From contig CAYWTB010000092.1 of assembly GCA_964461135.1 (NCBI GenBank), positions 1-17,836 on the forward strand: a stretch of DNA of 17,836 bases, written 5' to 3'. The notes below the pieces were generated by a model. That model was not told the origin of the DNA, searched no databases, and saw nothing but the letters and a program-made list of their open reading frames with translations. Both the position numbers and the translations under genes were made by a program. The DNA comes from RQOF01 sp964461135. GTDB taxonomy: Bacteria; Calditrichota; Calditrichia; RBG-13-44-9. How positions within the stretch are numbered: the first letter of the stretch is position 1; every line of letters begins with the position of its first letter. This document shows, piece after piece, positions 1-7,353 of the stretch.

Positions 1-251
1 TTCCTCCTTTCTTTCTTCTGATAAAACTGTCAACCTATTTCAGGACGGGACAGTACTTCCTGAAACCTGATTCCTGAGACCTTTCTTTTTGCTATGCGCC
101 ATGCTCATGGCACCTTTTCCCTTTGCCTTGTTGTCCTCCTTAATCCTTCATCTTACGCATGGCGACCACCATGTGGTAATCTTGTCTTTTTGAAGCCTGA
201 TTCCTGGTGCCTGAAACCTGGCATTTTGATCCTGATTTAATGAACTTTGCC
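1..251. other. Intergenic stretch with short repeats
   Basis: No convincing gene is seen here. The stretch lies downstream of the minus-strand VTT frame. It contains two short clusters built from the 11-mers CCTGAAACCTG (59-69 and 210-220) and CCTGATTCCTG (66-76 and 196-206). The two 11-mers occur in opposite order in the two clusters. There is also a small palindrome, GCCATG-CT-CATGGC, near 99-112. These look like interspersed intergenic repeats; no function can be assigned. Confidence 0.6.
59..224. repeat. Pair of degenerate CCTGA-rich repeat clusters
   Basis: The first cluster (59-82) and the second (195-224) share two exact 11-mers, CCTGAAACCTG and CCTGATTCCTG. In the first cluster the two overlap; in the second they are swapped and separated by three bases. 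This is seen directly in the sequence. It probably belongs to a family of noncoding interspersed repeats, but one window cannot show whether it occurs genome-wide. Confidence 0.5.
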
Positions 252-914
252 TTAGATTAATTCTTCCGATTCACTAGTCTGGATGGACCTGCTTTGAGGG
301 AGAGGAGCGCTTCGAATCTTCTTTCTGACGATTCCAAGGGATCCCGGGATAAACATAATGGCAACTGTGGCTAACAGGATCCAGTTTGGAATGGATATCC
401 TATTTCCTATTGCGGCTTTGAAAGAATATCGCGGGAAGAGGCCGCTGAACAGAGCTGCCAGATAACGGATCTGGCTATATTTGCTGGCAATACTTAAAAA
501 TTTAAAGGGGTAAAAGGGAACGGGGGTTAATGCAGCTGCCACGATAGATCAGAACGGAAATTTGGAGAAATAATAAACCGATCAGATATAAATTGTTTTA
601 TCCGCATAATATTTTCTGACTTTTGTGTGATGAAGAATGGGTAAAAATGTTTCGTAATCAATGAATCCGGCGATAACCGAACCGATTCCTGCGATTAAAG
701 AAACTACCATTATGGGATACAGCTTTCCATAAAAAATGATGGCCGTCTCATGGGGAAATATTGAAATATAATCATTTGAGATAATCGTGTAGTAGTAAAG
801 TTTAACCAAGCCGATCCAGGCCGGTATATTGATTTAAATGAATAATGAAATCAGTCCGATGATGATAATATACGCCAGAGTATACGAATATTTTCTTTTG
901 TAGATAATATTCAT
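252..914 (-). pseudogene. VTT/DedA-type membrane protein, interrupted by three in-frame stops
   Basis: A single minus-strand frame runs from ATG (914-912) to TAA (254-252). It is 220 codons long, the usual size for VTT (SNARE-associated/TVP38-like) inner-membrane proteins. It is broken by TAA at 836-834, TGA at 584-582 and TGA at 551-549, with no frameshift. The pieces together read as a VTT protein: an N-terminal hydrophobic segment, INIPAWIGLVK, HETAIIFYGK, the glycine-rich GIGSVIAGFIDYE, the helix KFPF-stop-SIVAAALTPVPFYPFK, LFPRY, and a last membrane helix ending in a basic tail. The TGA at 551-549 sits where Trp is plausible (PF-W-S). The start lies 23 bases after the radical SAM stop, so the two genes were probably one operon. 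Because TGA acts as a stop elsewhere in the window, recent nonsense decay is the simplest explanation. Confidence 0.72.
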
Positions 915-937
915 AATACGCAAAGATCTTGTATTTA

Positions 938-1939
938 TTAAATTTCCGTCTTTTGTGAAGAGGAATAAAATGAATATCCGTCCCGAATGGTTTTCCCCAG
1001 GGTTTTTTCAGTGTTTGCCCTGAGGCTGACATAACACCCTCCGCAGGTGTTATTCTTCGAAAATTGTTCAATGAGTTGTTCCCTTGAATCAAAGGAGCAT
1101 GGCTGCATGGCACATGGGGCAAGTTTTCCATCGGGATTCACCACCAAAGACCGGTGTCCGGCGCGGCAGCCAGGAATATAACAGTTGTTGGAAAAGAAAT
1201 CGTAATAACCATTCAACACGGAATCTGTTGTATAAATTTTAAAATTATTCCGGTTATTAATTAAATAATTTAATTTTTTGCGCAAAAAATTCAGTTGATC
1301 CGGCCGGGTGGGGGCGTCTCCGAAATTTTTTGTGCGAAGCGGGGTGTAAGCACTGAAAACAATTGAAGCATCCCACTTCCTGGCCTGCTCTGCCAGTTTT
1401 ACAAGTTCTGCCATGGTCTGGTTGCGAATAACCGATATAATGGTAATGTCCTGATTCCCCTGTTTTGTGATTTTGGGTACAATATTATTCAGGTGTTGAA
1501 ACAATCCGGCAATGCTTCTATTTTCATCATGCCGTTCATCCGGAAAATCCAGGGATATTGAAAATTCGTCCACCCCGATCTCTTTTAAAACCTTATATTT
1601 ATTTTCATCAAACAACCAGCCATTGGTAACCAGCACAATATAAGGATAATTTTTGTTTATTCTTATTTTCTCGACAATTTGATATAGATCCTTTCTTAAG
1701 AAAGGATCTCCTCCCGATATTTGGGCGACCAATGGCTTTAATTCTCTGACGATTTCACCAAACCGTTCCGGTGACGCCAGCTTTTCATTCGGAATCCTGC
1801 CTCCCTTATCACAATGATTGCAGTTACAATTGCAGGAGTGAGTAATTTCCAGTGATACTGAAAGGACTTTTTTCAGAAATAAATTCTTCATACTTCTGAA
1901 AAAAAAGAAAGCGACTCTCTTTTTACTTATTTTATTCAT
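938..1939 (-). CDS. Radical SAM protein with SPASM-like C-terminal cysteines
   Basis: The 333-residue protein has the radical SAM 4Fe-4S motif CX3CX2C at C36, C40 and C43, with an extra Cys at 38 (HSCNCNCNHC). The SAM-binding glycine motif follows as ISGGDPF (74-80). The C-terminal third carries six more cysteines (253, 258, 276, 281, 299, 302), in a pattern like SPASM/twitch auxiliary-cluster domains. Such enzymes cleave S-adenosylmethionine to a 5'-deoxyadenosyl radical and often modify peptides or enzymes; the substrate here is unknown. No precursor peptide is evident next to it. The only close neighbour is the interrupted VTT gene 23 bases downstream. The start is uncertain: Met1 has no clear Shine-Dalgarno sequence, and Met17 (MKNLFLKK) would also leave the domain intact. 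Confidence 0.85.
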   Translation of the reverse strand: MNKISKKRVAFFFFRSMKNLFLKKVLSVSLEITHSCNCNCNHCDKGGRIPNEKLASPERFGEIVRELKPLVAQISGGDPFLRKDLYQIVEKIRINKNYPYIVLVTNGWLFDENKYKVLKEIGVDEFSISLDFPDERHDENRSIAGLFQHLNNIVPKITKQGNQDITIISVIRNQTMAELVKLAEQARKWDASIVFSAYTPLRTKNFGDAPTRPDQLNFLRKKLNYLINNRNNFKIYTTDSVLNGYYDFFSNNCYIPGCRAGHRSLVVNPDGKLAPCAMQPCSFDSREQLIEQFSKNNTCGGCYVSLRANTEKTLGKTIRDGYSFYSSSQKTEI

Positions 1940-2193
1940 CTTTATTCACTTATTGATAAAATGCTTTAACGCAATCAGAAGCGGATCAGTTATGCACCCA
2001 GCAGTATCCATTGTCCGGAATCAGAAATGGTAAAATATCCGGTTCCCTCTCTTCTTTAATTCTTAAGTGGTTTTTTCCGCAGCCTCCTATTTTCTCCTGG
2101 AGTTCGGTTTACTCTATTTTAAATATAAACTTTCCGCGGGTCTATTTTTACCTAAGTACTATCTTTCATAAATAAAATGACGTATTAATGTTA

Positions 2194-2452
2194 GACGGGA
2201 TAAACAGGATGAACAAGATATAATTTCATCAGGTTCATTTAACTATATTGTAGATTAAGTGTACTTTCATATAACGGTTGGTACATCTTTTCAAAAGTGC
2301 TTATTAAAGTGTGTATATCTGAAAACAGCAAAAACGAAACGACTATTCTTGCAAGTTTTTAGTGCAGGACTGAGCCGTTAATTTATAAATATATAGTGTG
2401 ATTTACAGGATTTAAATTAATATTTGAAATTATTGATCCTGTTAATCCTGTC
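2194..2452. repeat. Possible MITE-like element with imperfect inverted ends
   Basis: The left end reads GACGGGATAAACAGGAT (2194-2210). The reverse complement of 2436-2452 reads GACAGGATTAACAGGAT, so 15 of 17 positions match. The roughly 260 bases between encode nothing recognisable and include one more partial unit (TTACAGGAT near 2403). Short noncoding DNA bounded by inverted ends is typical of non-autonomous mobile elements or interspersed repeats. No clear target-site duplication was found, so the assignment is tentative. Confidence 0.35.
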
Positions 2453-2524
2453 CAAAATTTATGGTACCGTATTTATGATTTGCTGTACAAAGGTTTGGAA
2501 CATACCCCCAACAGGCTATAAAAG

Positions 2525-2559
2525 AACTCTATTCCACGTTCCCAGCGAGGAATAGAGTT
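2525..2559 (-). terminator. Hairpin terminator of the Spy-like gene
   Basis: AACTCTATTCC (2525-2535) and GGAATAGAGTT (2549-2559) form a perfect 11-bp stem with a 13-base loop. Read on the minus strand, the stem comes about 80 bases after the stop of the Spy-like gene and is followed by a short T-rich run (CTTTTA). This fits an intrinsic terminator, although the T tract is short. Confidence 0.5.
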
Positions 2560-2636
2560 TCAATATTAGCAAAATTTTCTTTTCAGGACTATTCAAATGA
2601 AAACCCTTCACAAATCTTGAGAGGAAACTCGCTTTG

Positions 2637-3215
2637 TTACCAGCCGCCGCCCGGACCATGGCCGCGCATGCTTTGCTGCCACATTCCTTTTGATCTTTTT
2701 CCCCAGAATTTCATTTTATCCAGTTTATCCTTCTGACTGGAATTCAGAACCCCCAGCATTTTCTGATAGGTTGTATACCCGGCAACCATCATATCTATTC
2801 TGTTTGTGGAAATGGATTGTAGTGTCTTCCGGACATCGGCTACCGGAGCATTTTTTTCGATCAGATTATGTAGATCGATCATCTGTTTTTCAACCGAAGC
2901 CTTCCAGTCTACCCTCTGTTTCATGAAGTCGGTCTGCAGCTTGTCAAGCTGTTCTACCTGCTGATCTGTCAACGAAAGTGTGTCTTTCATATCCGGCAGG
3001 AAATGGATAGTCATCATTATTTTATAAGCAGGACCAAAATTATTCATCATTCCCCAGTCCATTCCTCCCGGCATCATCCATCCTCCCCGGGTTGAATCCT
3101 GCTGGCTCCATTGTTTTGGTGCCATGGGGCCATGCCCCCGCTTGGGCTGAGCGCTTGCGGGTATCACCAGAAGTACAACTAACACGATACTGAAAACCCT
3201 GATTAACATATTCAT
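2637..3215 (-). CDS. Spy/CpxP/ZraP-like periplasmic protein (LTXXQ family)
   Basis: The 192-residue protein begins with a classic signal peptide (MNMLIRVFSIVLVVLLV) with likely cleavage after ASA at residue 22. The mature part has the family's LTXXQ motif as LTDQQ at 82-86 and a second, weaker copy, LNSSQ, at 157-161. Both lie in long amphipathic helices, as in Spy and CpxP, which are periplasmic chaperone or stress-response proteins. The region 46-77 is unusually rich in Met and the C-terminus ends in HGPGGGW, suggesting metal (copper or zinc) binding like ZraP; this is an inference. The start is supported by AAAGGAGG about six bases upstream. It stands alone on the minus strand, with a hairpin in its leader (3267-3289). 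Confidence 0.85.
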   Translation of the reverse strand: MNMLIRVFSIVLVVLLVIPASAQPKRGHGPMAPKQWSQQDSTRGGWMMPGGMDWGMMNNFGPAYKIMMTIHFLPDMKDTLSLTDQQVEQLDKLQTDFMKQRVDWKASVEKQMIDLHNLIEKNAPVADVRKTLQSISTNRIDMMVAGYTTYQKMLGVLNSSQKDKLDKMKFWGKRSKGMWQQSMRGHGPGGGW

Positions 3216-3266
3216 TTTAAACCTCCTTTAGGAAAATAGATTAATACCCCCTGAACAAAACTATTA

Positions 3267-3289
3267 TTTTCCATGTTTCACATGGAAAA
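3267..3289 (-). promoter_or_regulatory. Palindrome in the leader of the Spy-like gene
   Basis: TTTTCCATG (3267-3275) and CATGGAAAA (3281-3289) are perfect inverted repeats around a 5-base centre. They lie about 50-75 bases upstream of the Spy-like start. This could be an operator for a dimeric regulator or an RNA hairpin in the 5' leader. There is no T run after it on either strand that would make a convincing terminator. Confidence 0.4.
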
Positions 3290-4110
3290 ATTTAATTATT
3301 CACCTCCTGTGTAATATAACTTTCCCTTTGGACAAATGCCCAACTCTAATTCTGAATTTTTAAAACTTTACATATCAAAAATTAAATGACTTAAATGAAA
3401 AATTGATGAAGTTTTATGAAAATAAGTTAAGAATGAAAGGAAATGAAAATTCTGAATCACTGAGTGAAAATTTAAGCAAATCCCCGAATTAGAATGATTC
3501 AAATAGTGGATAAGAATAGATAATGCCAAAGTAATGTTGTGATGAATTTGGAATTACATAGTCATGTGATGCCATTCAACTCAATTCAGTAAATTTTCTC
3601 TGCTCTCAGCCCGGTTCATGATTTTCAGAATTTTTATATTTAAGAAGTCTTTGTATGGATTCAATTCTCATACTCATCCAGTAATTTATCGTTTTCAATT
3701 ATCAGGAATTCACGGTCTTTTGCTTCTCTGTCACAGAATATCGGGGACTTCTATTATTACAGGTGAACACAATCACTATTCCAGGAGTTAGTTTAGATAT
3801 CTTGTCCCACTGGATTGAATGAATGTCAAGTTATGGAGTATGGCATAAATCGATTTGATTTTTTTACCTATGAAAGCGGGGCAATTAAAATATCGCAATC
3901 TTGTGATTATTAATTCATAAGCAGAATTTTTCATCAATAAAACTTACCCTAGTTGTCCGGGATCTCTCAATTGAGCATTTTTATTGCCTTACGAAAGGAA
4001 AAAATTAAGATATTGATTAACTATTTTCTCTTTGAAGATATAATTTGATTAATTATTTCATCACAATTTTTCCTTTTTTTAAATGTTTTACCATATTTTT
4101 TAATAAAATA

Positions 4111-4140
4111 TTGACAAAATAATAGTTTATATTTTATATT
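4111..4140 (+). promoter_or_regulatory. Sigma-70-like promoter of the cytochrome gene
   Basis: A perfect -35 TTGACA (4111-4116) is followed after 18 bases by TATATT (4135-4140), five of six matches to the -10 consensus. A start about seven bases later would give a leader of roughly 25 bases before the ATG at 4172. The surrounding DNA is AT-rich throughout, so chance matches are possible, but the spacing and position are good. Confidence 0.55.
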
Positions 4141-4171
4141 GTGAAGCAAATAATTAATCAGGATAAAATCC

Positions 4172-5521
4172 ATGTATAAAGTAAAAATTTTCTCATTTCA
4201 TCTTCAACGCGCTTTTGTTTTAATTATCGCAGGTGCTATAGTTCTTTTCCTTTCCTGTACGGACAAATCAGAGAAATCCGATGGTTCAACAGCCTTCACA
4301 GAAAAGTTGACCTGTGAGGGATGCCATACCGATCAGGAAGTATTACAAAAACTGGCACCAGGAATAGATGAACCTCCTCCTTCTTCGGGTGGTGGCTGAG
4401 GCGGAGAAGTCCCTCCGGTGGAGAGATGGAAAAAAGTTGCAATTGTTGGCTCAGACGGAGAGGCCTTCCTGAGCTCTGTCCATGGAAATCAATCCTGTGT
4501 GAATTGCCATGGCGGAAAGAGGGAAGCGGCGTCAATGGAAGAAGCTCATGAAGGTTTAATTCGCAATCCCTCCGAAAATCCTGAAAAATATTGCAATGGG
4601 TGTCATGCAGATATTGTAAGCAAGCATTTAACCAGTATTCATAGGACACAGCAGGGTTACTTTACCTTTTTCAGTCTTAGATATGATGGAACTCCTCATG
4701 GTGTGATTCCCCCGGATTTTACTTCTGAATTTAATCAGGAATGCGGCTCCTGTCACACGACCTGTGGACAATGTCATATCAGCGTGCCTGTTACCGCTCG
4801 CGGGGGTCTGGTAAAAGCCCATAATTTTTATAAAACACCTGATATGACAAAAAATTGTACAGCCTGTCATGGTAGCCGAATTGGGGATGAATATCTGGGT
4901 AAGAATGAAGGTCTCAAAGCAGATGTTCACTGGATACCCAATTTTAAAACCTGTGATTTTTGCCATACAGGCCGGGAAATGCATGGAGATGGAAGGGAAT
5001 ATGATTATAAATTGCAGGTAAGGGATATGCCAGCCTGTGAGGATTGTCATAACAGAGGCCAGAACAATAGCTACCATGATATGCACTGGGGCAAGCTGAG
5101 CTGCTCGGTATGTCATTCTCAACCCTACCGGAACTGCAACAGCTGTCATGTTGGTGGTGAGGGCATTACAGGTGAACCGTATTTTAAATTTAAAATCGGG
5201 AAGAATTCCAATCCGCAAGACCGCTCTTATCAATGGGTAACCCTGAGGCATATTCCCATTGCAAGAGATACTTATTCTGCCTGGGGATTCAGTACTCTAC
5301 CATTTTATGATATAATGCCAACCTGGAAATATACTATGCCCCACAATGTTCAAAAGATTACACCCCAGACGGAGCCCGATAGTACGGCGGTAATAGCATG
5401 TGCCGGAAATTGTCATAATAATGAAGAAATTTTCCTCCGTCCGTCGGATCTCGATCCTGGCGAAGTTAATGCTAATGGTGCTGTTGTTGTAAAGGATGAT
5501 GAGTGGCCTGTAGGTCCATGA
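4172..5521 (+). CDS. Multiheme c-type cytochrome lipoprotein, probable selenoprotein (in-frame UGA)
   Basis: One frame of 450 codons runs from ATG to TGA (5519-5521) and is crossed by a TGA at 4397-4399 (codon 76). The N-terminal part has a lipoprotein-type signal with Cys at 29 and one haem site, CEGCH (48-52). After the UGA come nine more CXXCH sites (CVNCH, CNGCH, CGSCH, CGQCH, CTACH, CDFCH, CEDCH, CSVCH, CNSCH) and a CX3CH site (CAGNCH) near the C-terminus, so ten or eleven haems are likely. A GTG at 4418 could start the second part alone, but that product would lack export signals, and c-type haem is attached outside the cytoplasm. The UGA sits in a Gly-rich linker and is followed by a SECIS-like hairpin. 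Selenocysteine is therefore preferred; a nonsense mutation is the alternative. The protein is expected to be membrane-anchored and carry electrons. The rhodanese gene follows after 49 bases. Confidence 0.8.
4397..4427 (+). promoter_or_regulatory. In-frame UGA with SECIS-like hairpin
   Basis: After the UGA (4397-4399) there are 17 bases, then a GGU loop (4417-4419) closed by CUCC (4413-4416) with GGAG (4420-4423). The stem continues past one C/A mismatch (4412/4424) with C-G, U-A and G-U pairs down to 4409/4427. Bacterial SECIS elements lie directly after the UGA inside the coding sequence and present a small loop with G in the first positions; E. coli fdhF has a GGU loop at nearly the same distance. 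A competing 5-bp hairpin, CGGAG (4402-4406) with CTCCG (4413-4417), is also possible, so folding should be tested. Confidence 0.55.
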
Positions 5522-5570
5522 TTCATAGAATCTAAATATTTATTAAACCAATATTTTAAGGAGTGTTATT

Positions 5571-6551
5571 ATGAAGTATCTTAATCGTTATTTTTCATTA
5601 CTTGTAATTGTTCTGTTATTGGCTGGTTTATTCGGTTGCAGTAAAGATTCCACAAGTCCCGAACCTGAACCAGTAAATGAATTTAATGTGTTGATCACCT
5701 ATTTAGAGGGTACGGGTGGTGATTATCTCGGTACCACTGCACCCAAGGTTGTAGCAGCATCATCTGTAGCCCCTAATTTGAATGATTATAAAATATTGGA
5801 TGTTCGCAGTGCCACCGATTATAATGCCAAGCATATTGTAGGCGCAGTGAATGTTGCTCTGGCCGATATTTATACCTATGCAGAAGCTAATTTGAGCAAC
5901 TCCGATAAAATTTTGGTAGCATGCTATACGGGTCAGAGTGCTGGGCACGCCGTACTGGCTTTAAATTTACTGGGATATGACGCCTATTCCCTGAAATTCG
6001 GAATGAGTTCTGCTGATTCGTCTCTTGACAGGTGGACTTCAAAGTGCACTTCCGATTTCGTGGGCAGTTTTACCACCACTGCTACCGCCAAAAATGCCGA
6101 CGGTAGTTATCCTACATTAAGTACCAGTAAAACAACCGGTCCGGAAATTCTGGCAACACGTGTACAAACCATGTTAACAAATGGATTCAAAGGAATAAGT
6201 GCCACCGATGTTCTGGAATCTCCTTCCAATTACTATATTGTTAATTATTTTTCAGAAGCGGACTATCTTGGACAGGGGGGATGTACCGCCGGTCATATTC
6301 AGAGTGCTACCCAGTATACCCCGAAGGCTGATCTGAAATCCTCCACATTCCTGAAAACATTGCCCACTGATAAACCAATAGTGGTTTACTGCTGGACAGG
6401 CCAAACCAGTAGTCAGGTTACCGCCTGGTTAAATATTCTTGGTTATGAAGCCTATAGCCTGACCTTTGGTGTAAATGGCATGGTATATGATCAGCTGACC
6501 AGTGGCAAGTGGACACAAAATGAAATTTACGGCTTGCCCCTGGAACCTTAG
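5571..6551 (+). CDS. Lipoprotein with two rhodanese-like domains
   Basis: The 326-residue protein starts with a lipoprotein signal ending FGC at Cys23, so it should be anchored on the periplasmic side. A short acidic-Pro linker is followed by two rhodanese domains, at about 38-145 and 190-310. Each has a catalytic loop with Cys: ACYTGQSAGH with Cys118 and YCWTGQTSSQ with Cys274. Domain 1 keeps the typical LDVRSATDY entry; in domain 2 this is NYFSEADY, so it has diverged. Rhodaneses move sulfane sulfur between thiols. An AAGGAG about nine bases upstream supports the start. The 49-base gap after the cytochrome gene without a terminator, and a strong terminator afterwards, indicate a two-gene operon, suggesting sulfur chemistry linked to the cytochrome; the exact substrate is unknown. 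Confidence 0.9.
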   Translation: MKYLNRYFSLLVIVLLLAGLFGCSKDSTSPEPEPVNEFNVLITYLEGTGGDYLGTTAPKVVAASSVAPNLNDYKILDVRSATDYNAKHIVGAVNVALADIYTYAEANLSNSDKILVACYTGQSAGHAVLALNLLGYDAYSLKFGMSSADSSLDRWTSKCTSDFVGSFTTTATAKNADGSYPTLSTSKTTGPEILATRVQTMLTNGFKGISATDVLESPSNYYIVNYFSEADYLGQGGCTAGHIQSATQYTPKADLKSSTFLKTLPTDKPIVVYCWTGQTSSQVTAWLNILGYEAYSLTFGVNGMVYDQLTSGKWTQNEIYGLPLEP

Positions 6552-6573
6552 AATAATCAAATTTATTATGAGT

Positions 6574-6608
6574 CAAGAGACCTGCTGTTCCATCAAGCAG
6601 GTCTCTTG
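6574..6608 (+). terminator. Strong intrinsic terminator after the rhodanese gene
   Basis: CAAGAGACCTGCT (6574-6586) and AGCAGGTCTCTTG (6596-6608) form a perfect 13-bp stem with a 9-base loop, followed by TTTATTT. It starts 22 bases after the rhodanese stop codon and closes the cytochrome-rhodanese operon. Confidence 0.9.
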
Positions 6609-7353
6609 TTTATTTCCCAAAGAGCGCGAATATCTGTAAAATGTTTGATCGTTTTTAATATATAGTGGATTTATTTTCGGTGCGCAAATTTAAATTGCTC
6701 GCGCTGGAATTTCCTCAGAATTGTTTTAAAACCTTCATGCGAGGGAATTCATGTGGTAAGGTCGGTGAATGGATTTTTGACATGGAGTATTTGACTGGTC
6801 ATTCATCTCTCATAACCAATGGCAATCTGCCATAGTATGTACCATGGCCGGTTGAAAACCTTAACGACAGAGAAATCCGGAAAGATGACTGGACAACCTT
6901 TGAAAATTTTCTTCCTGTTCATTGAGATTAGTGTTTTTTACTTATCTGTGGGAGATTACAAGCACACGGAATATTCCCCCACAGATAATCCAAAATAAAT
7001 GGCACTCTGTTTTGTTGACAAATTTTACCAGATTTTCATTCTGATTATTGATCTTAAAAATTATAGCCCAATTTTCCTCAGGTCTGTTGCTAGATAATGA
7101 TGTCTTTATTTCAATTTATCACAATACGTTGTGCTTTTAGGACAGGTAGCGTTGAATTATTCAGACCACATAAAAATTATATTTGTTTTTATAAATTGCT
7201 ATTTTATTTTACTTCTGATACAATTCCGGCAGAGAATGATAGAGCCTCATTATTATAAAAAAAGAGCAGGAAATAAATATTTAGATGGCATATTTTTTCC
7301 GCCATCGGGATGTAAGGGCGTTGAAGTCTGTCATAAACAGAAGGTATGAAAAA
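6609..7353. other. Intergenic region before the second cytochrome gene
   Basis: No intact gene is recognised. A plus-strand frame from ATG at 6737 to TGA at 6925 encodes 61 residues with one in-frame TAG (6833-6835); it could be a gene remnant or chance. A perfect 11-bp inverted repeat lies at 6942-6988. A TATATTTG at 7178-7185 resembles the Bacteroidota -7 element TAnnTTTG, with TTG 23 bases upstream, and may be the promoter of the following cytochrome gene, but this is weak. Confidence 0.5.
6942..6988. repeat. 11-bp inverted repeat
   Basis: TTATCTGTGGG (6942-6952) and CCCACAGATAA (6978-6988) are perfect inverted repeats separated by 25 bases. On the plus strand no T run follows, so it is not a clear terminator. 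It could be an element end, an operator pair or a leader hairpin. Confidence 0.45.

Larger units (their letters stand above)
1940..2636. other. Intergenic gap of about 700 bases
   Basis: No gene is recognised. The stretch is AT-rich with stops in all frames. It holds a possible MITE-like element with imperfect terminal inverted repeats (2194-2452) and a strong hairpin (2525-2559) that probably ends the transcript of the Spy-like gene. The first 250 bases lie upstream of the radical SAM gene and should contain its promoter, but no clear -35/-10 pair was identified. Confidence 0.6.
3216..4171. other. Divergent intergenic region of about 950 bases
   Basis: This lies between the divergent Spy-like gene and the cytochrome gene and contains no convincing gene. 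It is very AT-rich. A minus-strand stretch near 3663-3750 can be read as about 28 residues (SPIFCDREAKDREFLIIEND followed by KLLDEYEN), but stops flank it closely and there is no start, so it is at most a gene remnant. The right end holds a sigma-70-like promoter for the cytochrome gene, and the left end holds a hairpin and an extra AGGAGGTG sequence in the leader of the Spy-like gene. Confidence 0.6.

Noticed and set aside
252..914. General reassignment of TGA to Trp
   Set aside because: TGA ends the second cytochrome gene just before a strong terminator, and also ends the first cytochrome and the SpoIIE gene. Trp is normally encoded by TGG, and the VTT frame also has a TAA.
3212..3274. 20-codon leader frame overlapping the Spy-like start (ATGA)
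   Set aside because: The frame MENNSFVQGVLIYFPKGGLK overlaps the Spy-like ATG, but its nearest Shine-Dalgarno-like sequence is about 28 bases upstream and its start lies in a palindrome; probably chance.
4628..5251. Minus-strand frame of 207 residues opposite the first cytochrome
   Set aside because: It is a shadow of the haem-rich coding strand with no independent support.
4418..5521. Independent cytochrome gene starting at GTG 4418
   Set aside because: It would lack a signal peptide although c-type haems are attached outside the cytoplasm, has no good ribosome binding site, and is in phase with the upstream signal-bearing frame.
7131..7349. 72-residue plus-strand frame before the second cytochrome
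   Set aside because: It overlaps the leader of the cytochrome gene, has no recognised domain and its composition is that of AT-rich intergenic DNA.
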